A stretch of 64,000 nucleotides of DNA, from the NCBI GenBank assembly GCA_035079385.1, contig JAVHKY010000054.1, forward strand, positions 18,456,001 through 18,520,000, given 5' to 3'. Positions within the stretch are counted from its first letter, which is position 1. The number at the start of each line of letters is the position of its first letter. The translations under genes were made by a program, and so were the position numbers. Below, piece after piece: positions 48,349-61,860 of this stretch. The DNA comes from Aspidiotus rigidus. Lineage: Eukaryota; Arthropoda; Insecta; Hemiptera; Diaspididae. The notes beneath the pieces were generated by a model. It saw only the letters and a program-made list of their open reading frames with translations, ran no database searches and had not been told where the DNA came from.

Positions 48349-50000
48349 CTAATTTATTTCATTTTATCGCCTTAAAACCTCGAAAAACGAAATGAAAGTA
48401 TTTTTTCTCGGCTTTTGTTACTACCCGCGAAGGTTTGCTGATCTAGGGTATTCACAATTGTCATATTTGATAAGCTGTTCCTCTGCTATAGGATATTCAC
48501 CTGATCCGTGCGTTAGAATTGTAGAACTTTGTTTGTGGCTCTCTTCCAGTTGAGGTTTGATGAGGAAGAAGATTTGCGTGCTAAGATGATTGGTGAAAAC
48601 TGTCGTAGTAATTCTAATTTCAACAGAAATGTCGATTCTTTACGACTCGACAAATATACGTAATCTCGGATAGATGCTCGCCTTCTGTATCTTCCAGTGA
48701 TTCGAGAAATTGTTTTCCAATAAGAACTCTTTTTGATGACGTCACACCAGAAATTACTGTATAAGAAGACAAAAGATTGTCATCTTTAGTACTTGAAAAT
48801 GAAAAACGATCATGGAGTAAAAAGTATCGAACTTATCTCTCCATATTTATTCTTAATTTTGAAACAACGACAGTTTAACCATGTGATGACGTCTAGGACG
48901 TAGAATATTTCCGAGTTTTTTTGGTACATATATCAGGGATTTAGGTACGAGTATACACGATGGGGCCAGTCCTTCTAGTTCAACGACTCTTTGATGCTTG
49001 GGACTTGGATTATTTCAACAATACTATGCTCAGATATTAGTTTATGCCAAGCTTTTGGTAGAATCGTATGTGGATTTGCATCTTCCTTATCCCATCTCCT
49101 CGATGCGCGCAATGAAAAATTCTCATCTTCTTAGTAAGTTTTAGACGACGATGCACCAAAGTCGTTCCTCCCTTTTTTCTTTCCGAAAGGATGACTTCAT
49201 CCCCTCTGCGTAGCCATGTTGAATCAGAAACAGCTCACGAAAACTTCGACGATTGAGCGATGGTCCTAGAGGACGGGGGTGATGATATCGAGTTCTAACT
49301 TCTGAAAATTCACCTTCCACGCTGTTAGACTTTGATTTTTAGCATATGTGATGCTCTCTGCAATGAAGGCCACTAATTCGGAATGGTGAAAGCTCCTCGT
49401 GTAAAACTGGCTCTCATGTAAAGTTTATGGCCTTCACTTCTTTGAGAATTCCCCCATTCTCTTGGGACAATAATGCTGAACTGAAAACAGCTGCTCACAG
49501 AAGTGTCGTCTTTTGAACGATGATGGTCCTCGCAGAGAGGAGGGTGATGACGTAGAGCTCTTATCTGAAAATTCGTTTTTGGCTTCAGAAATTGATTTTC
49601 GACCTCTGGTTTGCACTGAAGTCGGTTTCTCTCCTCTATAAAAAGAAAGAATTTTTCTATTTTCTCTGGACAGCTATACTGAATTGTAAATAGCCCACGA
49701 AAATTTGAATTCCTCGAAGGACGGAGGTCCAGACATTGAAGCCCTTATAGTAGAAAACTCGCTGTAAGTTGTAGAAATCTTTAAAATCTGGTCCATGCTC
49801 GAGTCGCTTCTTCACCACCAGCACCTTCCCCTGCTCCTGAAGTAATTTCTTCATCCTTTCTGGCTAGCCATGCTAAATTAGGAAAACAGCCCACAGAAAC
49901 TTTGACGCTTCAGTATGGCCCTGGAGAAAAAGAGGATATCGGAAAATTCTCAGATGAAAACAAGGAACCTCTGTTTTATCTGTGAATTTTTTGGAAAAAA
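45801..50000. other. No recognised gene
   Basis: Non-coding DNA with a (CT)n microsatellite at 48318-48345. CpG-containing stretches (47750-48280) hold no recognisable exon. Confidence 0.45.
48318..48345 (+). repeat. (CT)n microsatellite
   Basis: About 13 uninterrupted CT dinucleotides. Confidence 0.95.
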
Positions 50001-50004
50001 CGTC

Positions 50005-50830
50005 CATCATCCGGCCACCAGGCCGGCAAAGCTCGGAGCTCGAAAATTTTTCCAAGTCCCCCCCCCCCACCTACCATATACAGCTTGGGAGCGGAGCATG
50101 TGACGTCACAGTTCAATGATGTCATAGGTCAGGCTTCTGAAGACGTAATCGGTCAGTTTTTTCAAGTTCCCCTTCTATTATTATATAGCTCTAAAGTCCG
50201 GGCCTGCGACGTCGCAATTTGATGTTTGTTGAGGGGCAACTGCTATCATAAATAGCTCGGAAGTCGAAATTTTTTCAAATCCCTTTCCTATTCGAGAGTC
50301 AACATTTTCAATCCGAGCTATACATATGATGTCCGCCGCCCGGCCCCGGCCGGACGGCAACCTCAAGGTCGTTTAGAGGTCGACGCAGCTCGGAGGTCAA
50401 AATTTCTTTACAAGTCTCCCCCTCTTCCCCCACCATATAAAGTTTGGAGGTCGTATCATATACGCTTGGATGTCAAGTCCCTTTCCTTTCATATCTAGCT
50501 TGGAGATCAAAATTTGTTTAAATCCGCTCCCATCATATACAGCTTGGACGCAGGTCCTGTGACGTCACAGTTTATGCAGCTTAGGGGGGGGGGCTGCAGC
50601 GTCACATGACATCACAAACTGATGACGTCATGGATCAGTTTTTTTTCAGGTTCCCCTCAATTATTTATAGCTCCAAAGTCCGGCCCTGTGGTGTCACAAT
50701 TTGATGACGTCATAGGTCAACCTTGTAACGTCACAAACTACTTTTTTCAGATCCCTCATGCCCCATGAAACCGGTTACCTGCCACCCCTCGTTCAACTCC
50801 GTTAAAGAACCCGTGATTTTTAACATGTTT
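50005..50830. repeat. TGACGTCA-repeat array (diverged)
   Basis: About three units of the family described at 58.6 kb: 'atatacagcttgg', 'tgtgacgtcacagtt', 'gatgacgtcat..gtcag', 'tatagctccaaagtccgg', then 'atgaaaccggttacctgcc' and 'gttcaactccgttaaagaac' at the end. Units are degenerate and partly truncated. Confidence 0.75.
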
Positions 50831-54190
<3,360 letters not shown>

Positions 54191-54196
54191 ACCAAA

Positions 54197-54457
54197 TCAA
54201 ATGCTTTCAAAATTGTTCTTCCTTTCCTTCAGAAGATAATCACGGAAGAGTTGAAATTCACGTAATTCCTTCCTGACCCTCTCAAGTTCAGTGCTTTCAT
54301 TAGTATTTTGTGGACCATCATCTTCTCTTCGGGAAGACGAATATTTGAACGAGTTCAGTATCAGGAACCCCATGAATATTGAATCATATTCATCACGGGT
54401 GAGCAGGCGATCACCACTGCTCTCAATGTTCAGAATTGGATTTTTCACGTGACAAAA
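54197..54457 (-). CDS. Unidentified ORF, possible exon
   Basis: A minus-strand frame gives '..NIESSGDRLLTRDEYDSI' and '..ELERVRKELREFQLFRDY' with a stop at 54197. It is highly charged, likely helical, with a coiled-coil look at the C-terminus. Composition looks more coding than surrounding ORFs. I recognise no family, and the upstream end is closed by a stop about 15 codons before. It may be an exon or an old mobile-element ORF. Confidence 0.3.
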   Translation of the reverse strand, partial: FCHVKNPILNIESSGDRLLTRDEYDSIFMGFLILNSFKYSSSRREDDGPQNTNESTELERVRKELREFQLFRDYLLKERKNNFESI

Positions 54458-55146
54458 TGCTAGAGTTCGAAATTAATTCGACAGATGAGGGTTCTGCATT
54501 TTCCTTACTCTCGTGAGTAATTTCAGTCGTCGTGAGTTTATTTTCATTAGAATTCGGATTATCGAACGCAAAACGATACCTAGAGGGGCAGAAGATACTC
54601 GTATTAACCCGAGAGGCAGAAAACTTTCCCTAATACGGGATACGTAGCCATTTTTTATGACGCTTAGAGGCAGTACAGGGGTGAAGGTAAATCTGATTTA
54701 GGGCCTCTCTTACAGTCGTCCTTCTCATGACGCTTTTTCCGTCCAGATGAATGCCGCAAATACTCTAAGACGTTGATACAGTTAGGTTTAAAAGATCCAC
54801 TTTCATGCGAGCGATTTCCGAAGTAATTATTCGAGAAATTAAGGAAGCGGTCGCTGACGGGAGGAAGGCTGTGCCAAGACGTACCACCGCCAGTTGTACT
54901 TCATATTGGAAAAGGAGTAATTGACCTTAACTAAAGAGGTCAGACTCTGACTTCCCATAAATACCTCAGACGGCAATGAATGTAGAGGAGACTTCATAAC
55001 AACTTGAATTTATAAAAGGCATTATCAAACTTGGACAAGAATAAATCAATAAGATCCGTGAACTTATCTGAAGTATGCTAAGGAACACTAGGAGAAGTTG
55101 ATATGGTGAGGAGGTGGTTAACAGAGTTCAGTATTAATTGTTTATT

Positions 55147-55283
55147 ACTTAAAGGCTCTACCGTCATAAAAAAATATACTAAAATTTATGTAGTTGCTGA
55201 CGTTTCGAAGGGTACAGCCTTCATCCTCGGAGCAAACCATTTTTGTATATTTTTTTAATGACGGTAGAGCCTTTAAGTAATAA
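55147..55283. repeat. Perfect hairpin enclosing a hammerhead-like core
   Basis: 'ttacttaaaggctctaccgt' (55147 on) is mirrored at about 55256-55283, followed inward by 'catAAAAAAATATA'-type sequence, giving stems of about 36 bp and a loop of about 60. On the minus strand the loop holds GAGGAUGA, then AAGG..CCUU, then CGAAACGUC, close to the PLE-type hammerhead core (CUGANGA..GAAAC) but with two core changes. No protein is present. Confidence 0.6.
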
Positions 55284-55412
55284 AATCAATTATAACAAAT
55301 CCGTCAAATAAAGGTTTTCTTTTTCCGTTTGAGTTCAGTATTATTTGGCCCCCCTACCTTTTGCTTTGTTGTGTTGATGCTCTAGTCAGTGCATGTATTG
55401 TCGATTCGATTA

Positions 55413-55742
55413 CTATTTTCCTTCAAAGTGATGCCGATTTGTGAACATGTTCAAGTATCCTCTCTTTAAGTTGACGTAGAACTGTTTGTCTTGTAAACTA
55501 GTTGAATTCCGTCTAAATACCCACTCTTCTTTGTCTTTTCTTGATGGATGAGCGTTATGAATAAATCCATCAATATTTTTGAATTTACTTAGTGTTTCGC
55601 GGTCTCGTCGCAAATCCTCGGTCGTTGGTTCAGAACGCGTGTATGACCCCATCCTACCATAGGACCTTACCAAAGCTAAATGCGAAAGTAACTGATTGTT
55701 AAAATGCGGTTTCAGCCAATCATCTGAAACTGTAAATAACAT
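55413..55742 (-). CDS. Unidentified ORF, possible exon
   Basis: The minus-strand frame begins '(S)DDWLKPHFNNQLLSHLAL' just after an acceptor-like 'gttatttacag', and runs 100 codons through 'DRETLSKFKNIDGFIHNA' to 'RHHFEGK' and a stop. The bias looks coding, but I know no matching family and no partner exon. It may belong to a mobile element. Confidence 0.3.
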   Translation of the reverse strand: MLFTVSDDWLKPHFNNQLLSHLALVRSYGRMGSYTRSEPTTEDLRRDRETLSKFKNIDGFIHNAHPSRKDKEEWVFRRNSTSLQDKQFYVNLKRGYLNMFTNRHHFEGK

Positions 55743-55799
55743 GATCGATTACCTTCCCTTAACAACCAATATCATAACCTAAGCTTTTAGTCTACCTGA

Positions 55800-56960
55800 A
55801 CGCGATCATCACTCCTTGAGCGGGAAGGCTTATTACCATTCACGAGGCTATAGCGGCGTCCCACCAGTTGAAGTGTCTCATCACGCGTACCCCGTAACGT
55901 AAGTTAACCAGCCTCAGCTTCGGGTCGCAGCTAAATCGGCATCCTACATGCCAGCTGAGAAGCTACCGTCTAGGGCTCGCCAACGCGGCATCTCTACGAC
56001 ACCAATCACTCCCCCAAGAAGGCTTCTTCAGCTTCCCCCAATACCGTCGACGCGCTCCACACCTTGGGCCATCTCCAACCGCGTTGAAAACTAACAGATC
56101 CGTGATCTATCCTCCTCTAAAACTGGATCTACAAGTGCGCTTCATCAAGTCAACCCCCTTGAATCATATTGATAATTCCGAAAGAACTCTGCGTATTTCA
56201 CGCTCAACCTCTAATTTCTATCGAGTACTGTTCCTCTCCTCTACTCCTAGAATGGACTTTCGAAGGTGTTCTAGCTTCCAGGAGCGGAATTCGAGTGCGG
56301 CCTCCCCCTTCCCCCCGTACCAAAAGGATAGTAATTTTAAATTTTTCGTGATTAAAATTCACGTTTACCTTCAGAAAGTTCTCTCTGAATTCATCCATGA
56401 GTCCACCAGCTCCAAGTTGCGCCTGAAATCATTATTTAGGGGAATTGAGTCCCTTCAAACCGTATAAAATAGATTCGAACTGCTTTCCCATACAGTAGGG
56501 AGTAGAAAAATGCCCGAAGTGTCGGAGGAACTAAGTCTGAAAAAGATAGGCACTTTATACTTTTCTCGAGGCACTATGATGTTCTTCAATTTATGAATAA
56601 TGCTGCTTGTTCGCATATGACTCGCTACGGTGTTTATCACACCTATTGGGATTTAAACTTAGAGTTGGTAGCCCTGACGATATTCACCCTTTCGATCAAT
56701 GCTTATTAAATGAAGAAATTTCACGCACCATAATCAATAGGATATTGGTTTTTAAAGCAAATACAAGTATAAATTTTGTAGTCTGTATCATCAACATTAA
56801 ATACAAAAAAAATTGTAGCAATAAATGATATATTGACAAAATAACAGTTGATTGAAAATCAATGTATGAACGTACATAAATTCTCTGATTCACCCTTTCA
56901 GTAGCGCTCTCTAGTGTAGGTTTAAACCCCAATAGTCCCTGCTAGTCATCGCTGTTGTAT
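55800..56960. other. No recognised gene
   Basis: A G+C-richer block at 55800-56090 is followed by AT-rich DNA. Several overlapping ORFs on both strands have no supported identity. Confidence 0.4.
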
Positions 56961-57024
56961 CTGGAACGTTCAATCCTATTGAACAGCTGTCGAAAAATTG
57001 ACGTGATTTGTTTCTTCTTCGAAA

Positions 57025-57516
57025 ATGTTTGGTGAGAAAGATAGTGTTTTGTATAATAATCGTTCGTTCGTCTATCGATTTCATAAACATTCGCGAGATG
57101 GTTCGCAACTTCTGACGCGTACAAAAAACTCTCGCAAATATTATGTTAAATGTCATTCCAAAAGAAAGTCCATTCCTGAGGCACCCGCTATTGATCACAG
57201 TCACAAACAACCTCGACGACAATGCAAACGCGAAGTTTCAAAGAATTTAGGTGAAAATTCGAGCGAACCTGTGCGCCGTGAATTGATTGAGAGCGACATT
57301 GCGGATCAACCGCCGATTCAATATTTCATTCGTGTGATTGCCGGAGATACTTTGGGACTCAATCCTACCGAGTATGAAAGGTATCCCCGCTTATGGGAGT
57401 TCTATTTTCCTTATAAATCAAGCAGTGGTATTCCTGAAATCGATGAAAAAATAAAACGAAATAGAAAGAGTATTATTTGTTTGTTTGAACATGAAATGGG
57501 AATGTGTAATACGTAA
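57025..57516 (+). CDS. Unidentified 163-codon ORF
   Basis: An uninterrupted ORF starts at ATG 57025 (context 'cgaaaATGTT'). The N-terminal 50 residues are basic and aromatic, with a Cys and repeated Tyr ('VLYNNRSFVYRFHKHS', 'SRKYYVKCHSKRK'). The middle is polar. The C-terminal half is acidic-aromatic ('PPIQYFIRVIAGDTLGLNP', 'YERYPRLWEFYFPY') and ends 'CLFEHEMGMCNT'. Length and even codon use argue that it was recently coding. No family was recognised; an incomplete FLYWCH-like finger was considered but the Cys/His spacing does not fit. It could be a small domesticated or mobile-element protein. Confidence 0.4.
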   Translation: MFGEKDSVLYNNRSFVYRFHKHSRDGSQLLTRTKNSRKYYVKCHSKRKSIPEAPAIDHSHKQPRRQCKREVSKNLGENSSEPVRRELIESDIADQPPIQYFIRVIAGDTLGLNPTEYERYPRLWEFYFPYKSSSGIPEIDEKIKRNRKSIICLFEHEMGMCNT

Positions 57517-58159
57517 AACTTGTACTAAGGATTTGAAATCCGCTTATCAGTATGATTAGGGTAGGTCAGAACTACGTGTTCGTACATGCATTAATTAATT
57601 TTACATCATTTTCTGGGCGGTTATGTATTATATGAGACAGACAAAGTAGAATATTGAGGTCTTTCGGTTGATTGTAGTATGCTCCGAAGAACTTTTCGTG
57701 GACACCATTGAAGTCAACCACTATTCGTCACCTCGATTTTTTGATCTGATACACGTCGAACACCGTTCAACTCCCTCGCATCCCTCTAGGACTCGGTATT
57801 GTCGAATGAAGCACCGTCGTATTTTGAAACTTTTTTGTAGAAACTACTCAGTACTCATTCTTGATTAAGGAATGTACATCAGCGGGGAGGGGGAGAAGCA
57901 AGGATGTGTGTGGCTAATATTTTCAAACCTCTGTTGACATCATGTGGTAGGTGTGCTTTCGATGTACTTTAGAGCCTCGAAATTTCGAGTTCCGAACCCA
58001 AACCCATACTAAGACTAAACTCCTTGGGAACTTCTGAGTACATGAGCTAGGCTAAGATTCTAGAGACTTGGACCTTAAAAAAATCCAGATTAGACTAAGA
58101 CACTGCACGTCATAGATAAGCATACAAGATAAGCTAATTTAGTCTAGCCTCAGTACATT
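57517..58159. other. No recognised gene
   Basis: Non-coding spacer; nothing was recognised. Confidence 0.4.
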
Positions 58160-58560
58160 AGTATTATGTATTACAGACCGAGGGATCTAGCCCATTTGAT
58201 GACATCATCAGTGAGACAATATTGCTTCCCGACGACCGGCTTCCTTTTTTCTGGGTCCATTCAGAGACCATTCAGTGTGTTGTGTGACCGCATCTTCTCC
58301 GCTCCTACAGCAGTTCAGCTCTTTCCAGGACCCCCTCTCTTCCTCCGCCCATTGGAATGCCACTCACTGACCTCCCTTGGTAGTCGTTCCGCCAGTATTC
58401 TTCGGACATGCCCGTACCATATCAGCTGCCTAATCCTGATACGCTTCCACCAGTGTATTCGGAACCTCCATTGTTTCCATTATGGTTTCATTTCGGCACC
58501 TTCCCAGTTTTGATCGCCTGGCTGCTCTCCTCCAGAAATCCTTTGGTTACTGAGAGAAGA
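58160..58560 (-). pseudogene. LINE C-terminal fragment
   Basis: Minus-strand reading: 'IRQLIWYGHVRRILAERLP' then 'WHSNGRRKRGGPGKS', with upstream 'IHWWKRIR'. This is the C-terminal motif (WxGHVxRMxxxRLPK..GRRxRGRPRK) of RTE/Jockey-like LINEs. Frames are broken and both ends are missing. It may be related to the LINE at 24747, although the copies do not overlap in the protein. Confidence 0.7.
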
Positions 58561-58933
58561 TTCTCTATCGTTTTCTTCAACGGCCGCATCTTGCTATCAT
58601 ATATAGCTTGAGGGCGAGGCCTGTGATGTCACCATTTTATGACGTCATAGGTCAGCCTTGTGACGTCACAATCTACTCTTTTCAGACCCTCATTTCATTT
58701 CCCATAAAACAGGTTCCCTGCGACTCCTTGTTCAACTCCGTTAACTGGGTGTCCACTTGTCTGGAAAATCTGGAAGTCAGGGAATTTTGTGAGACCTGGA
58801 AAAGTCGGGGAATTTTACCCAAAGTCAGGGAATTTTTTGAGATACGTCAAAAAGAAAAGTTCGAGCTAAGAAGTTTTTTTTTGCTTTTCAGTGGAGATTA
58901 TGGTCTGGAAAAACCTGGAGAAGTCGGGGATTT

Positions 58934-60295
58934 ATATGGGAAATATATAAATGCACGCCTCATAAAATTATATTGACCGCCAGTTCCCCTCCCACCATAG
59001 GAAAAAACTGACACGACGTTGAAACCATGACGAAAGCCATAAATGCACGCCAGGACTGGCACACGACCCGCATTTCAAAAGAAGATGATTTTGCTGCATT
59101 TATTGTGAGGAACTCCAGCCAGGATGGGCTTGACAGTAGAGACTGCCTCCCCATAATAAACCTCAAACTCCTCATGAGTGAGGTATGACTGTTGATGGAG
59201 GTGTTTTCCCAGTTGTTCCACCCCGGAGGAGTCAGTCAAGTCAGTTGGTTAAGGCATTGGATTTCGAGCATTGTCGTAGATCTTTACTGCTTGGTCAAAT
59301 ACTGAGGTTCGTCGTCAAAATAATATGATTCGGCAGAAGTATGATGCCAAGGAGATGCGCGGTAGTTATATGGATCAGTGCAATAGCCGCGGATGTTTCA
59401 TTATTGACTGGTATTCAAGAGTTCGCCGTTTTGACAATATTCGCACTTCTGGTCCTTCCCGTGATTTGCCAATTCCACTCTTCCTTTTCGCAGGCCCTTT
59501 TTGGCAATCAAGGTTCTTGATGGAGTCCAATCTTCAGACCCATTTGGAGCTTCCTTCCGATCTTCAGGAAACTTTTCACGCTGCACATGTCAAGTGGTAG
59601 GCGGATGTTAATTTCGACTTTTCTCGGCGTTCGTTATTATGAAGGCAGGTACCATATAGTCTTGAACTCAGATTTATTCAAGAAGCGGTCGGGCTTAGCC
59701 GTTGTAAATTATTTGAAAACTTATATTTGTTAATTGGATTAATATGTATCAATATTGTAATGCCTTTATGAAATGTTATGGTGATGGTAAAAAAAAAAAA
59801 AAAAAAAAACCACTTGGAATGCTGCCTTGAGGCTTGTGCTGACTTATCAATAACCAGAGCATTCCATTATCTTCTTTCCTGTTTCTTCTTCCTGTATCAG
59901 GTTTACTTACTTGACATATTATAGTTGAATGAATTAAATGTGGATCGCATACTATTCTGCATGTTCTTAAGTGTGCACTATATGGGAATGTGTGCACTAC
60001 TTACATGGTGGTGTTTTTGTCCTCTTCAATGGATTTTGAGTGTTTTGATTTTGTGTGCACAACTTGTATCGAGATGTGTGCACTACTTACTTTGTGTATT
60101 TGTCCGTTTCATAGGATTTCCAGTGTTTTGGATCTTGAGTGCACAACTTATATGAGGATGTGTGCTCTACTTACTTCGTTTTTATCCGTTCAATACGTCC
60201 GTACATTTCTTAGGCGTGTCAATTTTGTTTCCTTGGCGTGTTATCGATAGGCGGGCAATTTTGTTTTTTGAGGCGTGCGATTAAATGTATGCCGA
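58934..60295. mobile_element. Unidentified 1.36-kb insertion inside MITE
   Basis: Bounded by a possible ATTT duplication (58930-58933, 60296-60299). Near the ends 'gcacgcctca' (left) and 'tgaggcgtgc' (right) are inverted. It contains a tRNA-like A box with 'gtcagttggttaaggc' (59245-59262), a run of 20 A (59789-59808) and a tandem repeat. The short ORFs carry no known domain. Confidence 0.5.
59985..60200 (+). repeat. Tandem repeat, about 2.5 units of 85-96 bp
   Basis: Units begin 'gtgtgcactacttac' and include 'tttgtcc', 'ggattt..agtgtttt' and 'gtgcacaactt'. Copies start near 59989, 60076 and 60160. Confidence 0.7.
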
Positions 60296-60495
60296 ATTTT
60301 ATTTCAGAGAAAAACACCCTGGTTAAAGAACACGTGATTTTTTTCCAAGTCCTCCTCCTACCCCGCTCCTATTATATATATCTTGGAGGCGAGATCTGTG
60401 ACGTCACAGTTTCATGACTTCATAGGTCAGCCTTGTGACTTCACAATCTGGATGACGTCATAGATCAGTTTTTTTCAAGTTTCCCTCCTATTATA

Positions 60496-60772
60496 CAGCA
60501 AAAGTCACTTGTCAGATTTGCACGTCGAAAAAAACTCTGAACAATATTTGCATAGTAAAAAAATTTAATGAAAAAACACGATAACAGCGACGTTAGTAGA
60601 GGAATCACAAAAAATGTTCGATGTGGTGACCGCCCTGGTCGATGAGCAGCTGACGTTTTACAATGTGCCGAAGGAGACGTACCAGATACCCGTGGTCCGA
60701 GTAGTCAAAATTTGCAGACGTAAAGCGACTTTTGTCCACCCAGCGAGTTGACAAGTGACTTTTGCTCCACCC
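60496..60772 (-). mobile_element. Mariner-type insertion with transposase scrap
   Basis: It starts CAGCAAAAGTCACTTGTCA after TA (60494-60495) and ends TGACTTTTGCTCCACCC before TA (60773-60774). Removing it restores the array's 'ctattatatagctcc', so the site is an exact TA duplication. On the minus strand 60605-60740 gives 'HIVKRQLLIDQGGHHIEHFL', like the extreme C-terminus of Tc1/mariner transposases (GGHxEHxL). The left terminus has lost about 6 bases relative to the right. Confidence 0.75.
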
Positions 60773-61694
60773 TATAGCTCCGAAGTCCGAGCCTTCGATG
60801 TCACATCCCTCGTGCCCCATGAAACAGGTGACCTGTCATCCCTCGTTCAACTTGTTAAAGAATCCGTGAGTTTTTCCAAGTCCTCCTCCTACCCCGCCCC
60901 TATCATATATAGCTTAGAGTCGGATGCCTGTGACGTCATAGGTTGGCCTTGTGACTTTACAATCTGGTGACGTCATAGATCAGGTTTTTTTTTTCAAGTT
61001 TCCCTCCTATTATAATTATATAGCTCCAAAGTCCGGGCCTGTGATATCACAATCTACTTTTTCAGATCCCTCGTGCCCCATGGAACAGGTCGTCTGCCAC
61101 CCCTCGTTCAACTCCGTTAGAGAACCCGTGAGTTTTTTTGAGGTCCCCCCCCCCTCCTACCACATATAGCTCGGAAGTCAAAAATTCTCCAAGTCCACCT
61201 CGTATCATGTATAGCTTGGAGTTCAAAACTTTCTTAAGCGCCCTCCTAGATCTGTGACGTCACAATCTGATGACGTCATAGATCCCCATAAAACAGGTTC
61301 CCTGCCACTCCTTGTTCAACTCCGTTTAAGAACCCTCCTATCCTCGGTGGTCGGTATATATGTATAGCCTGAAAGATAGCCCCTTCGAGTAACTAGATAT
61401 GCAATGCTTCATACAGCAAGTTATTTAGCCCCTTCAATGAACCAGATATGCAACGCTTTAAACACCATAAAACTCAGAACGTACTAAGATATTCCAAGTT
61501 TCCCTCCTATCATGTATAGCTTAGAGGTCGGAATTTTTCCAAATCCCTTCATATATAGCTCCAATGTCCGGGCCTGTAGTGTGGAGTCAGAATTTGACGA
61601 CGTTATAGATCTGGTGCGCAACATTTTTCAGATCCCTCGTGCCCCATAAAACAGGCTCCCTACCACCCCTCTTTCAACTCCGTGAGTTTCTTAA

Positions 61695-61860
61695 AATTGC
61701 TTTACTAATCTGTCGGTCCCGCAGAAATGAATTCAACATCGCTCTTGCCTTCCTACCCTAAATATTCCAGTCTCTTACATTCTGGTCCAAGGATCTAACC
61801 TTTGATATCCTGACTCCCAAGTACTTGGATATGCTTCTTTTGAAAAATGGACTTTATAGT
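61695..61860 (-). pseudogene. Short LINE reverse transcriptase fragment
   Basis: Minus-strand pieces 'SKYLGVRISKVRSLDQN' and 'KARAMLNSFLRDRQISKA' resemble the RT-thumb region of LINEs (YLGxxI..; ..R.ISKxTK). Very short and without catalytic motifs. Confidence 0.35.

Larger units (their letters stand above)
58745..60321. mobile_element. CAGGGTGTCCAC MITE, copy 3, itself split
   Basis: Left end CTGGGTGTCCACTT (58745) and right end ACACCCTG (60321) are flanked by GTTAA on both sides (58740-58744, 60322-60326). The site matches the array's 'ccgttaaagaac'. The element is broken by an insertion (58934-60295); the MITE's own right end resumes with 'attttatttcagaga'. Confidence 0.8.
58596..61690. 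repeat. Tandem array of about 250-264-bp TGACGTCA repeat, interrupted
   Basis: Recurring landmarks: 'tatatagctt(g/a)ga', 'tgtgacgtcac', 'gatgacgtcatag', 'tccctcctattata', 'atagctccaaagtccgg', 'cctcgtgccccatgaaacagg', 'gttcaactccgttaaagaac' and 'ccaagtcctcctcctacccc'. Unit spacing is about 264 bp between 60900 and 61164, and about 250 between 60376 and 60900 after subtracting the insert. The array is split by a MITE (58745-60321) and a mariner-type MITE (60496-60772). TGACGTCA is the CREB/ATF consensus, so units could bind such factors; that is inference only. Confidence 0.8.

Noticed and set aside
56084..56467. 127-codon plus-strand ORF
   Set aside because: No domain, competing ORFs on the opposite strand, and Ser/Arg-rich composition typical of chance reading.
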